From the NCBI RefSeq assembly GCF_034931045.1, contig NZ_JAYGHH010000001.1, positions 124,001-188,000 of the forward strand: a stretch of DNA of 64,000 bases. The letters run 5' to 3'. The position numbers were made by a program, and so were the translations under genes. The stretch comes from Nodularia sp034931045. GTDB taxonomy: Bacteria > Cyanobacteriota > Cyanobacteriia > Cyanobacteriales > Nostocaceae. Positions 8,476-16,819 of the stretch are shown one piece after another. The notes under the pieces are model-generated. The model had not been told where the DNA came from and did not search any database. It saw only the letters and a program-made list of their open reading frames with translations. Within the stretch, counting starts at the first letter, position 1. Each line of letters begins with the position of its first letter.

Positions 8476-9249
8476 TCATGCTGTTTTGAAAAAACGGATG
8501 ATTTCCCGGACATGATCGAGAAATTGTCCATCGGTGGAAAGTTGAGCGATCGCGCTTCTGGCTTCTCTGGCTAGACGTTCATGTTCTACTTGATTTGTGG
8601 CGCGTAATTCTTCTAAAGTAGCAGTTATTCTGGCTAAACCTGTGCGCGTTTCGTTCGTGAAGCGTTTTTGATTTGCGGGTAATGAATTATCTAGTTGGGG
8701 ATTAAGTTGTTCTTCTAAGCGTTTAACTGTCTCCTCTAATTGATAAAAGCGATTGCGGAGTTCCATCACGTCCTCACGGGGATATTGAAATTCTTGGCGA
8801 ATCATCCTTAGCCGTGCATATAAATATTCGTAGGCGCGGATAGCTGGACGTAGAATGGTTAATAATAAAGCCGCACCAGAACTGATATATCCCACAGCGC
8901 TGATCCCAGTAGCGGCAAGAGTATAAAGACCAACTGCTGAAATTAAGTGTAAACCAATGGCTATCCAGAGCGATCGCTTGGCTAAAACTTTGACATAATT
9001 AACTTGCTTTTCGTCTACAGGAATTTCTTTTTCCCTAGATTGTGCTGCTTCTGCTAAAACTTCCTTAGCTTGAAAATGTACACTCCAAGGTACAGTTACA
9101 ATCACTAATAACCACCAAAAACTTGCACCACCAATTACCCAATCAAGGAAGTTACCCGCAGGTATTTGAAACCATTGCAATCCGCCAAAACCCAGCAGAA
9201 CTGCCAGAATAATTACCACAATAGAATTGATAAAAAAACTGAAATTCAT
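8476..9249 (-). CDS. Conserved membrane protein with C-terminal coiled coil, unknown function
   Basis: A 257-residue protein with hydrophobic stretches at about 5-25 and 35-55, and a pair at about 95-140 (LWIAIGLHLISAVGLYTLAATG, ISSGAALLLTIL). A charged helical region from about 145 to the end follows (LRMIRQEF, YQLEETVKRLEEQL, TATLEELRATNQVEHERLAREARS). I expect a multi-spanning inner-membrane protein with a cytoplasmic coiled-coil tail. I do not recognise a named family. It follows the lipoprotein gene and trx on the same strand, with a gap of about 100 bases, and may be read with them. No catalytic motif is seen. Confidence 0.65.
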   Translation of the reverse strand: MNFSFFINSIVVIILAVLLGFGGLQWFQIPAGNFLDWVIGGASFWWLLVIVTVPWSVHFQAKEVLAEAAQSREKEIPVDEKQVNYVKVLAKRSLWIAIGLHLISAVGLYTLAATGISAVGYISSGAALLLTILRPAIRAYEYLYARLRMIRQEFQYPREDVMELRNRFYQLEETVKRLEEQLNPQLDNSLPANQKRFTNETRTGLARITATLEELRATNQVEHERLAREARSAIAQLSTDGQFLDHVREIIRFFKTA

Positions 9250-9346
9250 TTTGCTTCATCCCTGCTAAAATTATCACCTCAATCATGGCTACGCATTAGA
9301 GTTTCTACGGTAAAGCTTATGATAGTTTTTTTAGCTGCACATCACA

Positions 9347-9754
9347 TCAGAGAATTAAATAGCTACGCCAAGTTTGTTGAGTGTCTTTGCTATCCCGTTC
9401 AGGAAGTAGCAAGCGCCAGGTTTTACCTTCTTGCTGAATTTGGAGGTAAACTTCAAAGGGTTGTTGCAGTCGTCTCAACTGTCTTTTGGGGAGATTAAAA
9501 ATTAAATCGTAGGTTCCCCGCACCCGGAAAGCTGGTAAATTTTGAATAGTCAGGGGTTGTTCCTGCCGAATTTTTAAGCGTTTAATTTCAAAACTTTGGA
9601 AATCTAGATCCAGTTTTTGGTTAAGTTGCTGCTGAGTTTGCTCAACTTGGAATGCGATCGCTTTTTGGACTAACTTGGTAGTTGGTAGCAGTCCAATACT
9701 TCCACAAGCAGTCAATAACGCCAGCAAAATCACCGTCACAAAAAGCCGTACCAT
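9347..9754 (-). CDS. Small predicted lipoprotein, unknown function
   Basis: From MVRLF the protein is about 135 residues. It has a short signal sequence (VRLFVTVILLALLTAC) whose LLTAC is a clear lipobox, so Cys would be lipidated and the protein anchored at the membrane. The mature part is mostly beta-strand-like and basic (FEIKRLKIRQEQPLTIQNLPAFRVRGTYDLIFNLPKRQLRRLQQPFEVYLQ) and ends in WRSYLIL. The open frame extends 13 residues further upstream, but these would sit ahead of the signal sequence and overlap a heptamer-repeat region, so MVRLF is preferred. The protein looks like a conserved cyanobacterial hypothetical. No function can be assigned. Confidence 0.65.
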   Translation of the reverse strand: MVRLFVTVILLALLTACGSIGLLPTTKLVQKAIAFQVEQTQQQLNQKLDLDFQSFEIKRLKIRQEQPLTIQNLPAFRVRGTYDLIFNLPKRQLRRLQQPFEVYLQIQQEGKTWRLLLPERDSKDTQQTWRSYLIL

Positions 9755-9880
9755 GTTTTTTGATATACTTCCGCCAGCGATATTATATAGCAAAGTGCTG
9801 AGTGCTGAGTGGGTAGAGACGGATTTAAGCAGTGAGTCTGTGGTTCGTCGAAATCCTGATTAAACCCGCCCTACATCCGC

Positions 9881-10198
9881 TTAAATGAAATTTTTCAGAT
9901 GTTGTACCAATTGTTCTGCTTGCATCACACCCTCAATTTTTTCCACTGGCTGACCCTGCTTAAATAATACCAATGTAGGTAAAGCATTAATTTCATACTG
10001 AGTGGCTAAGGCAGAATACTTTTCAGTATCAATTTTGACAATCCGCAAACTATTTTGTAATTGGGCGTTAACTTTTTCTAAAATTGGCACCATCATCTGA
10101 CAAGGACCACACCAATCAGCATAGAAATCTACCAACACAGGGACATCAGAACTAGATAACATCTCTTCAAAACTGTTGAATTGTTTTTTTGTAGCCAT
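9881..10198 (-). CDS. trxA: Thioredoxin
   Basis: A 105-residue thioredoxin-fold protein with the canonical active site ADWCGPCQ (Cys30 and Cys33 from MATKK), the buried Asp of VLVDFYADW, the cis-proline loop INALPTLVLFKQG, and a C-terminal helix AEQLVQHLKNF. It should act as a general cytosolic dithiol reductant fed by ferredoxin or NADPH thioredoxin reductase. The start at 10198 (MATKK) is the usual one; three residues further upstream (MCH) are open but unlikely. Cyanobacteria have several thioredoxins (m, x, y and atypical types) and the exact class cannot be fixed by eye. It stands alone, followed at some distance by a lipoprotein gene on the same strand. Confidence 0.9.
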   Translation of the reverse strand: MATKKQFNSFEEMLSSSDVPVLVDFYADWCGPCQMMVPILEKVNAQLQNSLRIVKIDTEKYSALATQYEINALPTLVLFKQGQPVEKIEGVMQAEQLVQHLKNFI

Positions 10199-10207
10199 GT
10201 GACACAC

Positions 10208-10500
10208 ACCAAATGTTTATTGATTGCTTTTAATGGTAATGTGTCCCTCAAAGAATCGCTGTAACATCATTTTGTTTTTATTGTTGCTAAATTTCCCACT
10301 ATTTCCCAAGGTAGATATTTGATATACGGCTGGGTTTACGCAAGATTTCAATGAACCACAGACTCACTACTTAAACCCACCCCTACCCACTCAGAACTCA
10401 GAACTTTCCCCACTCAGAACTCAGAACTCAGCACTCAGCACTTTGCTATATAGGCACAAATCACCATAAGATAATTAGCGCGGTTATTGAAAAAGCAACA
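10208..10500. repeat. Intergenic region with heptamer block between trx and fabG
   Basis: This divergent intergenic region must hold the trx and fabG promoters. At about 10378-10445 it contains a tandem heptamer block (CTCAGAA, CTCAGCA units) that ends in TTTGCTATATAG. That end is the reverse complement of the TATAGCAAAG flank seen at 9787 and 26523, so the block and its flank form a recurring unit. No binding site could be named. Confidence 0.65.
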
Positions 10501-10510
10501 GGAATAATTT

Positions 10511-11257
10511 ATGGAACTTTTACAGGGGCAAGTCGCTATTGTTACAGGTGCTTCAAGAGGAATAGGAAGAGCGATCGCATTAGAATTAGCCAAACAAGGA
10601 GCGACTATAATAGTTAATTATGCCAGTTCTAGCGGCGCTGCTGACAATGTAGTGGCAGAAATTAGTGCAGATGGAGGACAAGCGATCGCATTACAAGCAG
10701 ACGTATCCCAAGCCGAGGAAGTAGATACACTAATTAGCACCGTCATGGACAAATTCAAGCGCATTGATATCTTCGTCAATAACGCCGGAATTACCCGTGA
10801 CACCTTACTATTACGCATGAAACCAGAAGATTGGCAAGCCGTAATAGACCTTAATTTGACTGGTGTATTTTTATGTACAAGAGCAGTCAGTAAAATCATG
10901 CTCAAACAACGTTCGGGAAGGATTATAAATATTGCCTCCGTCGCCGGACAAATGGGAAATCCTGGTCAAGCCAACTACAGCGCCGCCAAAGCCGGAGTCA
11001 TCGGCTTTACTAAAACCGTCGCCAAAGAACTAGCCTCTCGTGGAATCACAGTTAACGCCGTCGCCCCTGGTTTCATCGCCACAGACATGACCAGTAACCT
11101 CAGCAACACCGAAGATATTTTGAAATATATCCCCCTTGGTCGCTACGGTCAACCAGAAGAAATAGCCGGCATGGTGCGCTTCCTAGCAGCCGACCCCGCC
11201 GCCGCCTACATTACCGGACAAGTCTTTAACGTTGATGGCGGCATGGTCATGGCATAA
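10511..11257 (+). CDS. fabG: 3-oxoacyl-[acyl-carrier-protein] reductase
   Basis: A 248-residue short-chain dehydrogenase that reduces 3-oxoacyl-ACP with NADPH in fatty-acid elongation. Diagnostic features are the cofactor loop TGASRGIG (about residues 13-20), NNAGITRDTLLLRM (the FabG-specific run), the catalytic Ser in IINIASVAGQMGNPGQ, YSAAKAG (Tyr and Lys), NAVAPGFIATDMT and the C-terminus TGQVFNVDGGMVM. Length and all catalytic residues are typical. Heterocystous cyanobacteria carry several FabG paralogues, but the NNAGITRDTLLLRMK signature argues for the housekeeping enzyme. The gene appears monocistronic, and downstream there is only repeat-rich DNA. Confidence 0.93.
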   Translation: MELLQGQVAIVTGASRGIGRAIALELAKQGATIIVNYASSSGAADNVVAEISADGGQAIALQADVSQAEEVDTLISTVMDKFKRIDIFVNNAGITRDTLLLRMKPEDWQAVIDLNLTGVFLCTRAVSKIMLKQRSGRIINIASVAGQMGNPGQANYSAAKAGVIGFTKTVAKELASRGITVNAVAPGFIATDMTSNLSNTEDILKYIPLGRYGQPEEIAGMVRFLAADPAAAYITGQVFNVDGGMVMA

Positions 11258-11780
11258 TCAGTTATCAGTTAACAGTGAACAGTTATCAGGATTTTTCTGT
11301 GACAATTTCAGAATTTAGCCCACGCAGGTGGGCTTTGTCTGTGTAGCCGCGAATTCCATTCGCCAGGGCTTATTATCAGTTAACAGTGTAGCCGCGAATT
11401 CCATTCGCCAGGGCTTGATATCTAACTCTTGATCTCCCCTCTCCTTCACAAGGAGAGGGGCTGGGGGTGAGGTTTCCATATTCGATTCAACCCGCATTTC
11501 TCAAAGAGTTGAGCAACTGTTCGGTTCACACCAACCAAGCTACCCAACTCAGTTTTATATTCAGATACCGTTGAATAATTGGTAAATCTGGCATTCTCTC
11601 AAAAATCTCTATCTCACAACCCACATTATTCACTGAATGAGACCACTTGACAAGACTTACCTATTTATGGATAATACAATATAGTTGTCGTACTGAATTT
11701 TAAAAAAATATCGACCGCCTTCGGCGGGGGTTAGGGAAAAAGAAAAAGTTTAGAGTGTTAGAGGGCAAGAGTGTAAAGAA
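11258..11780. repeat. Repeat-rich intergenic region with hairpins
   Basis: This region of about 520 bases holds several repeats. GCCCAC-GCAG-GTGGGC (about 11319-11334) followed by TTTGTCT is a hairpin that could end fabG transcription. GTAGCCGCGAATTCCATTCG occurs twice, about 45 bases apart (near 11343 and 11389), each followed by CCAGGGCTT. A strong stem CCCCTCTCCTT-CACA-AGGAGAGGGG sits near 11435-11460. Short direct repeats of AGTTAACAGTG also occur. These are typical dispersed elements. The small open frame across them on the minus strand reads through repeats and is not considered a gene. Confidence 0.65.
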
Positions 11781-13307
11781 TTAAGTCCTCTCGGCTGAAA
11801 CTACAACCCGAAAACCTATGTCGCTACTTCCATCGCCCCGGACGTATAGTTCACTATAATCAGAACGGCAAATCCAGGCATAGTCATTCCAGGAACCACC
11901 GCGCAAAGGCCAGCTTTGATGATCAGTCTCGATATTGTCTTGCCACAAAAAATCGCACCATTCATTTACATTACCGTGCATATCATACAGCCCAAAAGCG
12001 TTAGCTAATTTAAAGCTGCCAACTGGGGTGGTCTTTTCACGATATTCTCCCTTGGGCGCAGAAGCATAAGTATAGTTGCCGTTAAAATTTGCTAAGTCTG
12101 GTGTAATTGTCTCACCAAAGTGGAATGGTGTTGTCGTACCTGCTCGGCAAGCATACTCCCACTCAGCTTCAATAGGAAGACTATAGGTTTTGCCTGTGGC
12201 CTTGCTTAGTCTAGAACAAAACTCCTCCGCGTCATACCAATCTATTGTTTCTACTGGCAAATCATCTCCTTTAAAGCGCGATGGGTCTGGCTCAAGTGAA
12301 TGCGATACTTGTTCAAAATTAGCCACAACTCGCCATTGTGCCTGAGTTACAGGGTATTTCCCCATAAAGAAAGCAGGAACCGTCACCTGATGTTGAGGGC
12401 GTTCATCATCCGCACTTGTTGCCTCACCTTCAGGAGCGCCCATAGTAAATGTACCCCCAGGGATAGCCACCATATCCAGAGTCACACCATCCCCCAGCTT
12501 TTCCACAAAATATTGAGCTTTACCCAGTTCCCGTTTAACTTCCTCACCTTTAGCATTCACAGTCACCACATCAAAGGTAAAATCCTCTAATTCCCCACCT
12601 TTCCCATCTGAAGGAATATCAAACTTTACCCCTTGAATCTCCAACTGACTACCATATTCTTGACGCAAGTTAGCAAACTCTTCCTCTGCTGTTTCCTCAT
12701 CACCGCGTGCTTTTGCATCTAAACCACGAGATAAAATTAACAAAGGTTCAAAACCAGCTTTCAACAGTGGATCAGTATCAGCATAGCCCTCTATAATCGA
12801 AGAAAACTTGAGCAAATTTCCAGGCTGTTGCTTTAATGCTTTTTGCAACTCCTCAGCAATATCCTTAACCGCTTCTTCAGGTTTAATATAAGCCAAAGCA
12901 GTCCAATGTGGAGTTGCGCCCAAATCTTCATCAGCATAATCATTAGACTTTAATTGTTGGCGAATATAAGCCACCATAAAATCAGATAATTTACACAATA
13001 GTTTTTCATATAATTTTTCGTCACCTAGACGGCTTTTTAAATAAACAAGTAACTCATTACGTACCTCAGTATCTAGTTCATAAAGTTGATAACCTACAGT
13101 TTCACAGAGAAACAGTAAAATATCTGCAACAGCGATAAAAGGAGCATCAGGTGCAAAGTTTTCGCGTAAACAATATAAAAGTTCTGGTGTCAACGCTAAA
13201 GGAAAAGCCCCATAACAAGCTAAATCTAAATGCGCCTCACTAAAGCGATTTGCAAAATATTCCAGCCGCTTATGTTTAAATTTATCCTGTTTTTGAGACT
13301 TAATCAT
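11781..13307 (-). CDS. Formylglycine-generating-enzyme-like (SUMF1/EgtB fold) protein with a helical N-terminal region
   Basis: A 508-residue protein. Residues 1-250 are helical and charged, with no recognised domain. From about residue 275 to the end there is an FGE-sulfatase domain: MVAIPGGTFTMGAPEGE, ERPQHQVTVPAFFMGKYPVTQAQW, SRFKGDDLPVETIDWYDAEEFCSRLSKATG, LPIEAEWEYACRAGTTTPFHFG, DMHGNVNEWC and LRGGSWNDYAWICRS...IGFRVV. In cyanobacterial signalling and conflict proteins this fold commonly serves as a non-catalytic or ligand-binding module, and sulfatase maturation is not implied. It is the last gene of the four-gene minus-strand operon. A palindromic element (13327-13404) fills the gap to the VWA gene, which may uncouple its expression. 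Confidence 0.8.
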   Translation of the reverse strand: MIKSQKQDKFKHKRLEYFANRFSEAHLDLACYGAFPLALTPELLYCLRENFAPDAPFIAVADILLFLCETVGYQLYELDTEVRNELLVYLKSRLGDEKLYEKLLCKLSDFMVAYIRQQLKSNDYADEDLGATPHWTALAYIKPEEAVKDIAEELQKALKQQPGNLLKFSSIIEGYADTDPLLKAGFEPLLILSRGLDAKARGDEETAEEEFANLRQEYGSQLEIQGVKFDIPSDGKGGELEDFTFDVVTVNAKGEEVKRELGKAQYFVEKLGDGVTLDMVAIPGGTFTMGAPEGEATSADDERPQHQVTVPAFFMGKYPVTQAQWRVVANFEQVSHSLEPDPSRFKGDDLPVETIDWYDAEEFCSRLSKATGKTYSLPIEAEWEYACRAGTTTPFHFGETITPDLANFNGNYTYASAPKGEYREKTTPVGSFKLANAFGLYDMHGNVNEWCDFLWQDNIETDHQSWPLRGGSWNDYAWICRSDYSELYVRGDGSSDIGFRVVVSAERT

Positions 13308-13326
13308 AAACCTTATAAATATTCAA

Positions 13327-13404
13327 AAGTTTGTAGTGAGGACTTTAGTCCTCTCCATGTAACTTACCCGCACAAAAAAGGGCTAAAGCCCTTACTACGA
13401 ACTT
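13327..13404. repeat. MITE-like inverted-repeat element inside the MoxR/VWA operon
   Basis: About 78 bases with near-perfect terminal inverted repeats of about 26 bases. The left arm begins AAGTTTGTAGTGAGGACTTT, and the right arm, read as reverse complement, begins AAGTTCGTAGTAAGGGCTTT. Differences between the arms are mostly transitions. Single arms occur at about 2400 and 25390. It sits between the stop of the VWA gene (13408) and the start of the FGE-like gene (13307), too short to carry a transposase. Confidence 0.75.
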
Positions 13405-13407
13405 ATT

Positions 13408-14472
13408 TTACCCTTTACCTGAACGAATAGCAGCCTTCAAACCAGAAGAATTGAGTTCAAACATCTGCACAAATTGCAGAATCTCCTCAGCAGTAGTATA
13501 TTCCCAACGTTCCTCCGGTGTAGGATTAAGCCAAGCAATATGACGGACACAACGGGCAAATTTTTTAATAAACTCCTCCGTAAATTCAATTCTACTAGGA
13601 CTTACGCCCCCACGAGCCGCCCCGCCATCACTAACAATTAACACCACAGTCCGCTTACTATGCAATTTAGGTAATAAATCATCAATAGATTTTACTTGCG
13701 AACCCTGGGGATATAAATATAAATGATTTCCCGGACAGTTAAGAAAATAATAAACTTCAGCTTTACCCAAACGCCCGCCTTGTAAATTATCCACCAACCT
13801 CTGAGACAGCAAATTAAAAGGAATCATCGAATTAGAAACATCAATCAATAAAAGTAATTCCGCCCGATTAATCCTTTGAGGAATCATTACTGGTTCCAAA
13901 AAAATTCCCTCTTGACCAACTTTTTGAATAGTCGCGGCTATATCTATTTCAGTTAACGCACCCTCGCGCACAGGACAACGAAAATAACGCCAACTTTGCT
14001 GAATTTGTCGTTTCGTTACCGGAAAGTCATTTGCACTTAATTTATAGACCTCATTTTCGATAAATGGGTTTTTACGAAGCAGCTTTCCTTTAATAGCAAT
14101 GGGAATTTGAGGAATAGGTTTAACGGCAATTTCTGGCTTTTTTGGCAGTTCTGGTTTAGTAATCGGTGGTTTTTCCGTTTTTATATTATCCGTTGAAGTA
14201 GAGGCTGGTTTTTCTTTTCCAGCTTTTCTTTCCCTATCATATTTTTGAAAATATCCATCAAAACATTGCTCAAACTGTTCTCTTTGCGGTGAAGACTTTG
14301 ATTTCACCCACAACAAACGACAGATTTGTTTTAAATCTTCACGACTAGCAACACCAAATCCTCCTTTCAAAGCAGTTAATAGCAAATAATATTGGTCAAT
14401 AGTCAGAGGTAAACCAGCTTCCTCTCGCATGACCATAAATAAATCAAATAAAGGGGGGGTTTGCTGAGTCAT
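13408..14472 (-). CDS. VWA-domain protein of a MoxR/VWA system
   Basis: A 354-residue protein. The N-terminal 60 residues (REEAGLPLTIDQYYLLLTALKGGFG, LKQICRLLWVKS) look like the helical domain that precedes VWA in cyanobacterial and actinobacterial SAV_2336-type proteins. A lysine/proline-rich linker follows (about 75-125). The VWA domain starts near residue 195, with the MIDAS motif DVSNS (in LLLLIDVSNSMIPF), a conserved TVVLIVSDGGAARGG (second metal-site loop), and VRHIAWLNPTPEERW. VWA proteins of this class are metal-dependent partners of MoxR AAA+ ATPases. The ATPase gene lies directly upstream with a 5-base gap, as expected for co-translated partners. It is shorter than relatives in which VWA is fused to an FGE domain; here the FGE domain is a separate gene. 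Confidence 0.85.
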   Translation of the reverse strand: MTQQTPPLFDLFMVMREEAGLPLTIDQYYLLLTALKGGFGVASREDLKQICRLLWVKSKSSPQREQFEQCFDGYFQKYDRERKAGKEKPASTSTDNIKTEKPPITKPELPKKPEIAVKPIPQIPIAIKGKLLRKNPFIENEVYKLSANDFPVTKRQIQQSWRYFRCPVREGALTEIDIAATIQKVGQEGIFLEPVMIPQRINRAELLLLIDVSNSMIPFNLLSQRLVDNLQGGRLGKAEVYYFLNCPGNHLYLYPQGSQVKSIDDLLPKLHSKRTVVLIVSDGGAARGGVSPSRIEFTEEFIKKFARCVRHIAWLNPTPEERWEYTTAEEILQFVQMFELNSSGLKAAIRSGKG

Positions 14473-14477
14473 TGCGA

Positions 14478-15497
14478 TTACTTCTTATAATAATCTTGGT
14501 CATCTTTAGTTTTCAGCAATGTTCCCAACAAAGGAAGATTATCGCCCAAGTTCTTAATAATAGCCAAAGCTTTTTTGATGATATCATCAGGTGAAATTTC
14601 TTCTGTGGTCAATTCGGCATTTATTTCCTTCGCGGCGTAATGCTTCAGCGAACTTATCAAATCAAGTAATTCACTGGTACTAGCTTTTTTACCATCTCTT
14701 CTACTCGCTCCTGTCTCGCGCAATCCAATAAATTTCTCAACTGCGGCTGTGACTAATTCCATATCCAGAGAATCATCAAAATGAGCATTAACAATATCAA
14801 TTAACCTGTCTTTTTCAGGAAAATCTAAATAATAAAAGATACACCTCCGCAAAAAAGCATCAGGTAATTCTTTTTCGCTATTGCTAGTAATAATCACAAT
14901 TGGCTGTTGTTTTGTTGGAATTTCCGTTTGTGTTTCTGTAATTGTGAATGTCCCTTCATCAAGTTCACGCAATAAATCATTAGGAAAATCGATATCAGCC
15001 TTATCGATTTCATCTATTAAGATAATAGGGCGATATGTTTCTTCTCGAAAAGCATTACCCAAAGCACCCCATGTAATATAAGCTTCAGGGTTTTCACACC
15101 GCTTCGATATTTTGGCTTTTTCTGCTTGATTAGAAACCGTCGCTACTAATTGAGCATCACGTAAACGTCCAATAGCATCATAAATATATAAACCTTCTTT
15201 AGCCTGTGTAGTAGATTTAATATACCAAGGAAAATAAGGATATTCTTTATCTTTAATTTTAAAAGTTTCTTTAAATTCTCTAGCAATAGCACGAGCTAAA
15301 AGTGTTTTACCACAACCCGGTTCACCTTGCAAAAGTAAAGGACGCTGGAGATAAAGAGCGAGGTTAACAGCTTTTACTAAATTTTCATCCGGTAAATAAG
15401 GATACTGTTTTTGTCCTCTGATATTGGCGTTGGAGTCTGGTAAAGACTGGTTTTCCAGCTTTTTACCTGTATATTTATAGTCTAGTGGTTTGTTCAT
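14478..15497 (-). CDS. MoxR-type AAA+ ATPase
   Basis: A 339-residue AAA+ ATPase of the MoxR group. The Walker A motif GEPGCGKT is at residues 58-65, preceded by LALYLQRPLLLQ. Walker B is IILIDEIDKAD (about 160), sensor 1 is IVIITSNSEKELPDAFLRRC with the arginine finger region LRRCIFYYLDFP, and the lid helix is C-terminal. MoxR ATPases act as chaperone-like remodelers together with VWA proteins, which here is the next gene. Its start overlaps the stop of the upstream gene by 4 bases (ATGA at 15494-15497), indicating translational coupling. It is likely the energy-dependent switch of the operon at 11.8-16.7 kb. Confidence 0.9.
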   Translation of the reverse strand: MNKPLDYKYTGKKLENQSLPDSNANIRGQKQYPYLPDENLVKAVNLALYLQRPLLLQGEPGCGKTLLARAIAREFKETFKIKDKEYPYFPWYIKSTTQAKEGLYIYDAIGRLRDAQLVATVSNQAEKAKISKRCENPEAYITWGALGNAFREETYRPIILIDEIDKADIDFPNDLLRELDEGTFTITETQTEIPTKQQPIVIITSNSEKELPDAFLRRCIFYYLDFPEKDRLIDIVNAHFDDSLDMELVTAAVEKFIGLRETGASRRDGKKASTSELLDLISSLKHYAAKEINAELTTEEISPDDIIKKALAIIKNLGDNLPLLGTLLKTKDDQDYYKK

Positions 15498-16672
15498 AGT
15501 GCTAGTGTGGTTTCAATATCATGCCAGTTTAAATCACAACATTCACAAATTTTCGTGAAAACTGCTATGGGTGTAGTATGATTTTCCACTATTTGTGCCA
15601 TTACATCTCTGTTAAATGTTGAATCATTCCAAAGTTGCGAGAATAGTTGATAATTACATTGGATACCAGCCCAACTTTCTACATCCTGTGGGTTGAAATG
15701 TTCTATCTGTTCTAATTTTAGGGGTTTGTAAGATTCATTATTATCTGGTTTTTCTAACAAATACTTTTTTACTTTTGCTTGAGAATTTGCATTATCAACT
15801 AAAAACAAAACCAATCTATTATTTTTTGACTCTGATAAATCAGCTATTACCATATCAACCAAAGGTTTCCAAAACTTATTAATAAATTCTTCTAAATAAT
15901 TATCAACAATATGTTCTATATAGAGAACTAAAATTACTGGGCGGGTTTGCCAATGTTTGTACAGTTCATCTACAAGAGTCTGTGGGGCGGAATCTTGAGT
16001 ATTGAGCAATGTCTGTAATTTTCGCCAAATGTTCTCAATATTTGCGTCACGACGCTGAATTTCCAATTTATGCTGCCAAACATCTGTTGTATATAAAGGT
16101 AGATGTTGGTATCTGAGCAAATTAACTAACCATTGTTGCCCGTAATTTTTTTTGCCGTGTATTAAAAAAGTTGCGGCTGGTTTTAACGGCTCAATTGCAT
16201 CATCAAATAAGTCTTTTTGCTGTTTATAGTTTAATTTTTCTAAAGCGTTTTTAAGCTTTTCAATAGTAGGCTTATCATCCCTATTTTGGATATCTCGTTT
16301 TTTTGTTCCATTTGATGGTTCTTGCTTTGGAGGATTGTCATAGTCACTTTCCTCTAAATCAATGCCGAGAAAACTAAATAAAATATCAAGAAATTTACGA
16401 GTTACTGCTTTTTTAGGTTTATCTAATATTTTACAAAGTGTGTCATAGCTTATTTGTTCTGTACCTATTTCTTTATGCAGTGCTGATTTATTGACTCCAT
16501 TCTCATACTTTTCCTTCAGTTTTTGATCTAATTTGTCTCTACCATCTTGGTTTAATATACATTGCTTGCCACTCTTCCCATTCTCAGACTCTGACACAGC
16601 CAAAATGCCAACTCCAAATAAAAATGCCGATGATCCGCAAATCTTGCCAAATCCTTCGTGTATTATATACAT
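15494..16672 (-). CDS. HTH plus degenerate P-loop (inactive STAND-like) protein, first gene of MoxR/VWA operon
   Basis: A protein of up to 392 residues. About residues 45-115 look like a helix-turn-helix region (KLDQKLKEKYENGVNKSALHKEIG, ISYDTLCKILDKPKKAVTRKFLDILFSFLGI). From about 140 to the end the order resembles a STAND NTPase, but the nucleotide loop reads HGKKNYGQQW instead of GxxxxGK(S/T), and no acidic Walker B is clear (RPVILVLYIEHI, LVLFLVDNA). Such inactive STAND modules are described in MoxR/VWA conflict operons. The start is uncertain: the ATG at 16672 has no ribosome binding site, while the TTG at 16603 has GGAG eight bases upstream. The TTG start would also leave the repeated CGATGATCCGC motifs in the promoter. 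It could sense a signal and repress its own operon. Confidence 0.7.
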   Translation of the reverse strand: MYIIHEGFGKICGSSAFLFGVGILAVSESENGKSGKQCILNQDGRDKLDQKLKEKYENGVNKSALHKEIGTEQISYDTLCKILDKPKKAVTRKFLDILFSFLGIDLEESDYDNPPKQEPSNGTKKRDIQNRDDKPTIEKLKNALEKLNYKQQKDLFDDAIEPLKPAATFLIHGKKNYGQQWLVNLLRYQHLPLYTTDVWQHKLEIQRRDANIENIWRKLQTLLNTQDSAPQTLVDELYKHWQTRPVILVLYIEHIVDNYLEEFINKFWKPLVDMVIADLSESKNNRLVLFLVDNANSQAKVKKYLLEKPDNNESYKPLKLEQIEHFNPQDVESWAGIQCNYQLFSQLWNDSTFNRDVMAQIVENHTTPIAVFTKICECCDLNWHDIETTLAL

Positions 16673-16762
16673 GAGGCTGAAAAGCTTGCAATAACTGCGT
16701 TAACAATATATAAGTAGAAATTATTTAAAATTGCCGATCATCGGCACTGATGATCCGCAGTG
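16626..16762. promoter_or_regulatory. Cluster of related palindromic motifs in divergent promoter region
   Basis: Three related sites occur in about 140 bases. CCGATGATCCGC is at 16627-16638, the inverted repeat GCCGAT-C-ATCGGC is at 16733-16745, and CACTGATGATCCGCAGTG (arms CACTG/CAGTG) is at 16745-16762. All share the core GATGATC or GATCATC. They lie between the likely start of the HTH protein (TTG at 16603) and the divergent small membrane protein (16820). This arrangement suits binding by the HTH protein itself, which is inferred and not shown. Confidence 0.5.
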
Positions 16763-16819
16763 TACAAAGATTCTGGCTTCATAGTAGTAACAAGTTCAAC
16801 CACTACTATGGAGTCCAAC

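Noticed and set aside
11315..11497. 60-codon minus-strand frame with duplicated KPWRMEFAAT
   Set aside because: The duplication is the nucleotide repeat of the GAATTCCATTCG element, so the frame is repeat-derived.
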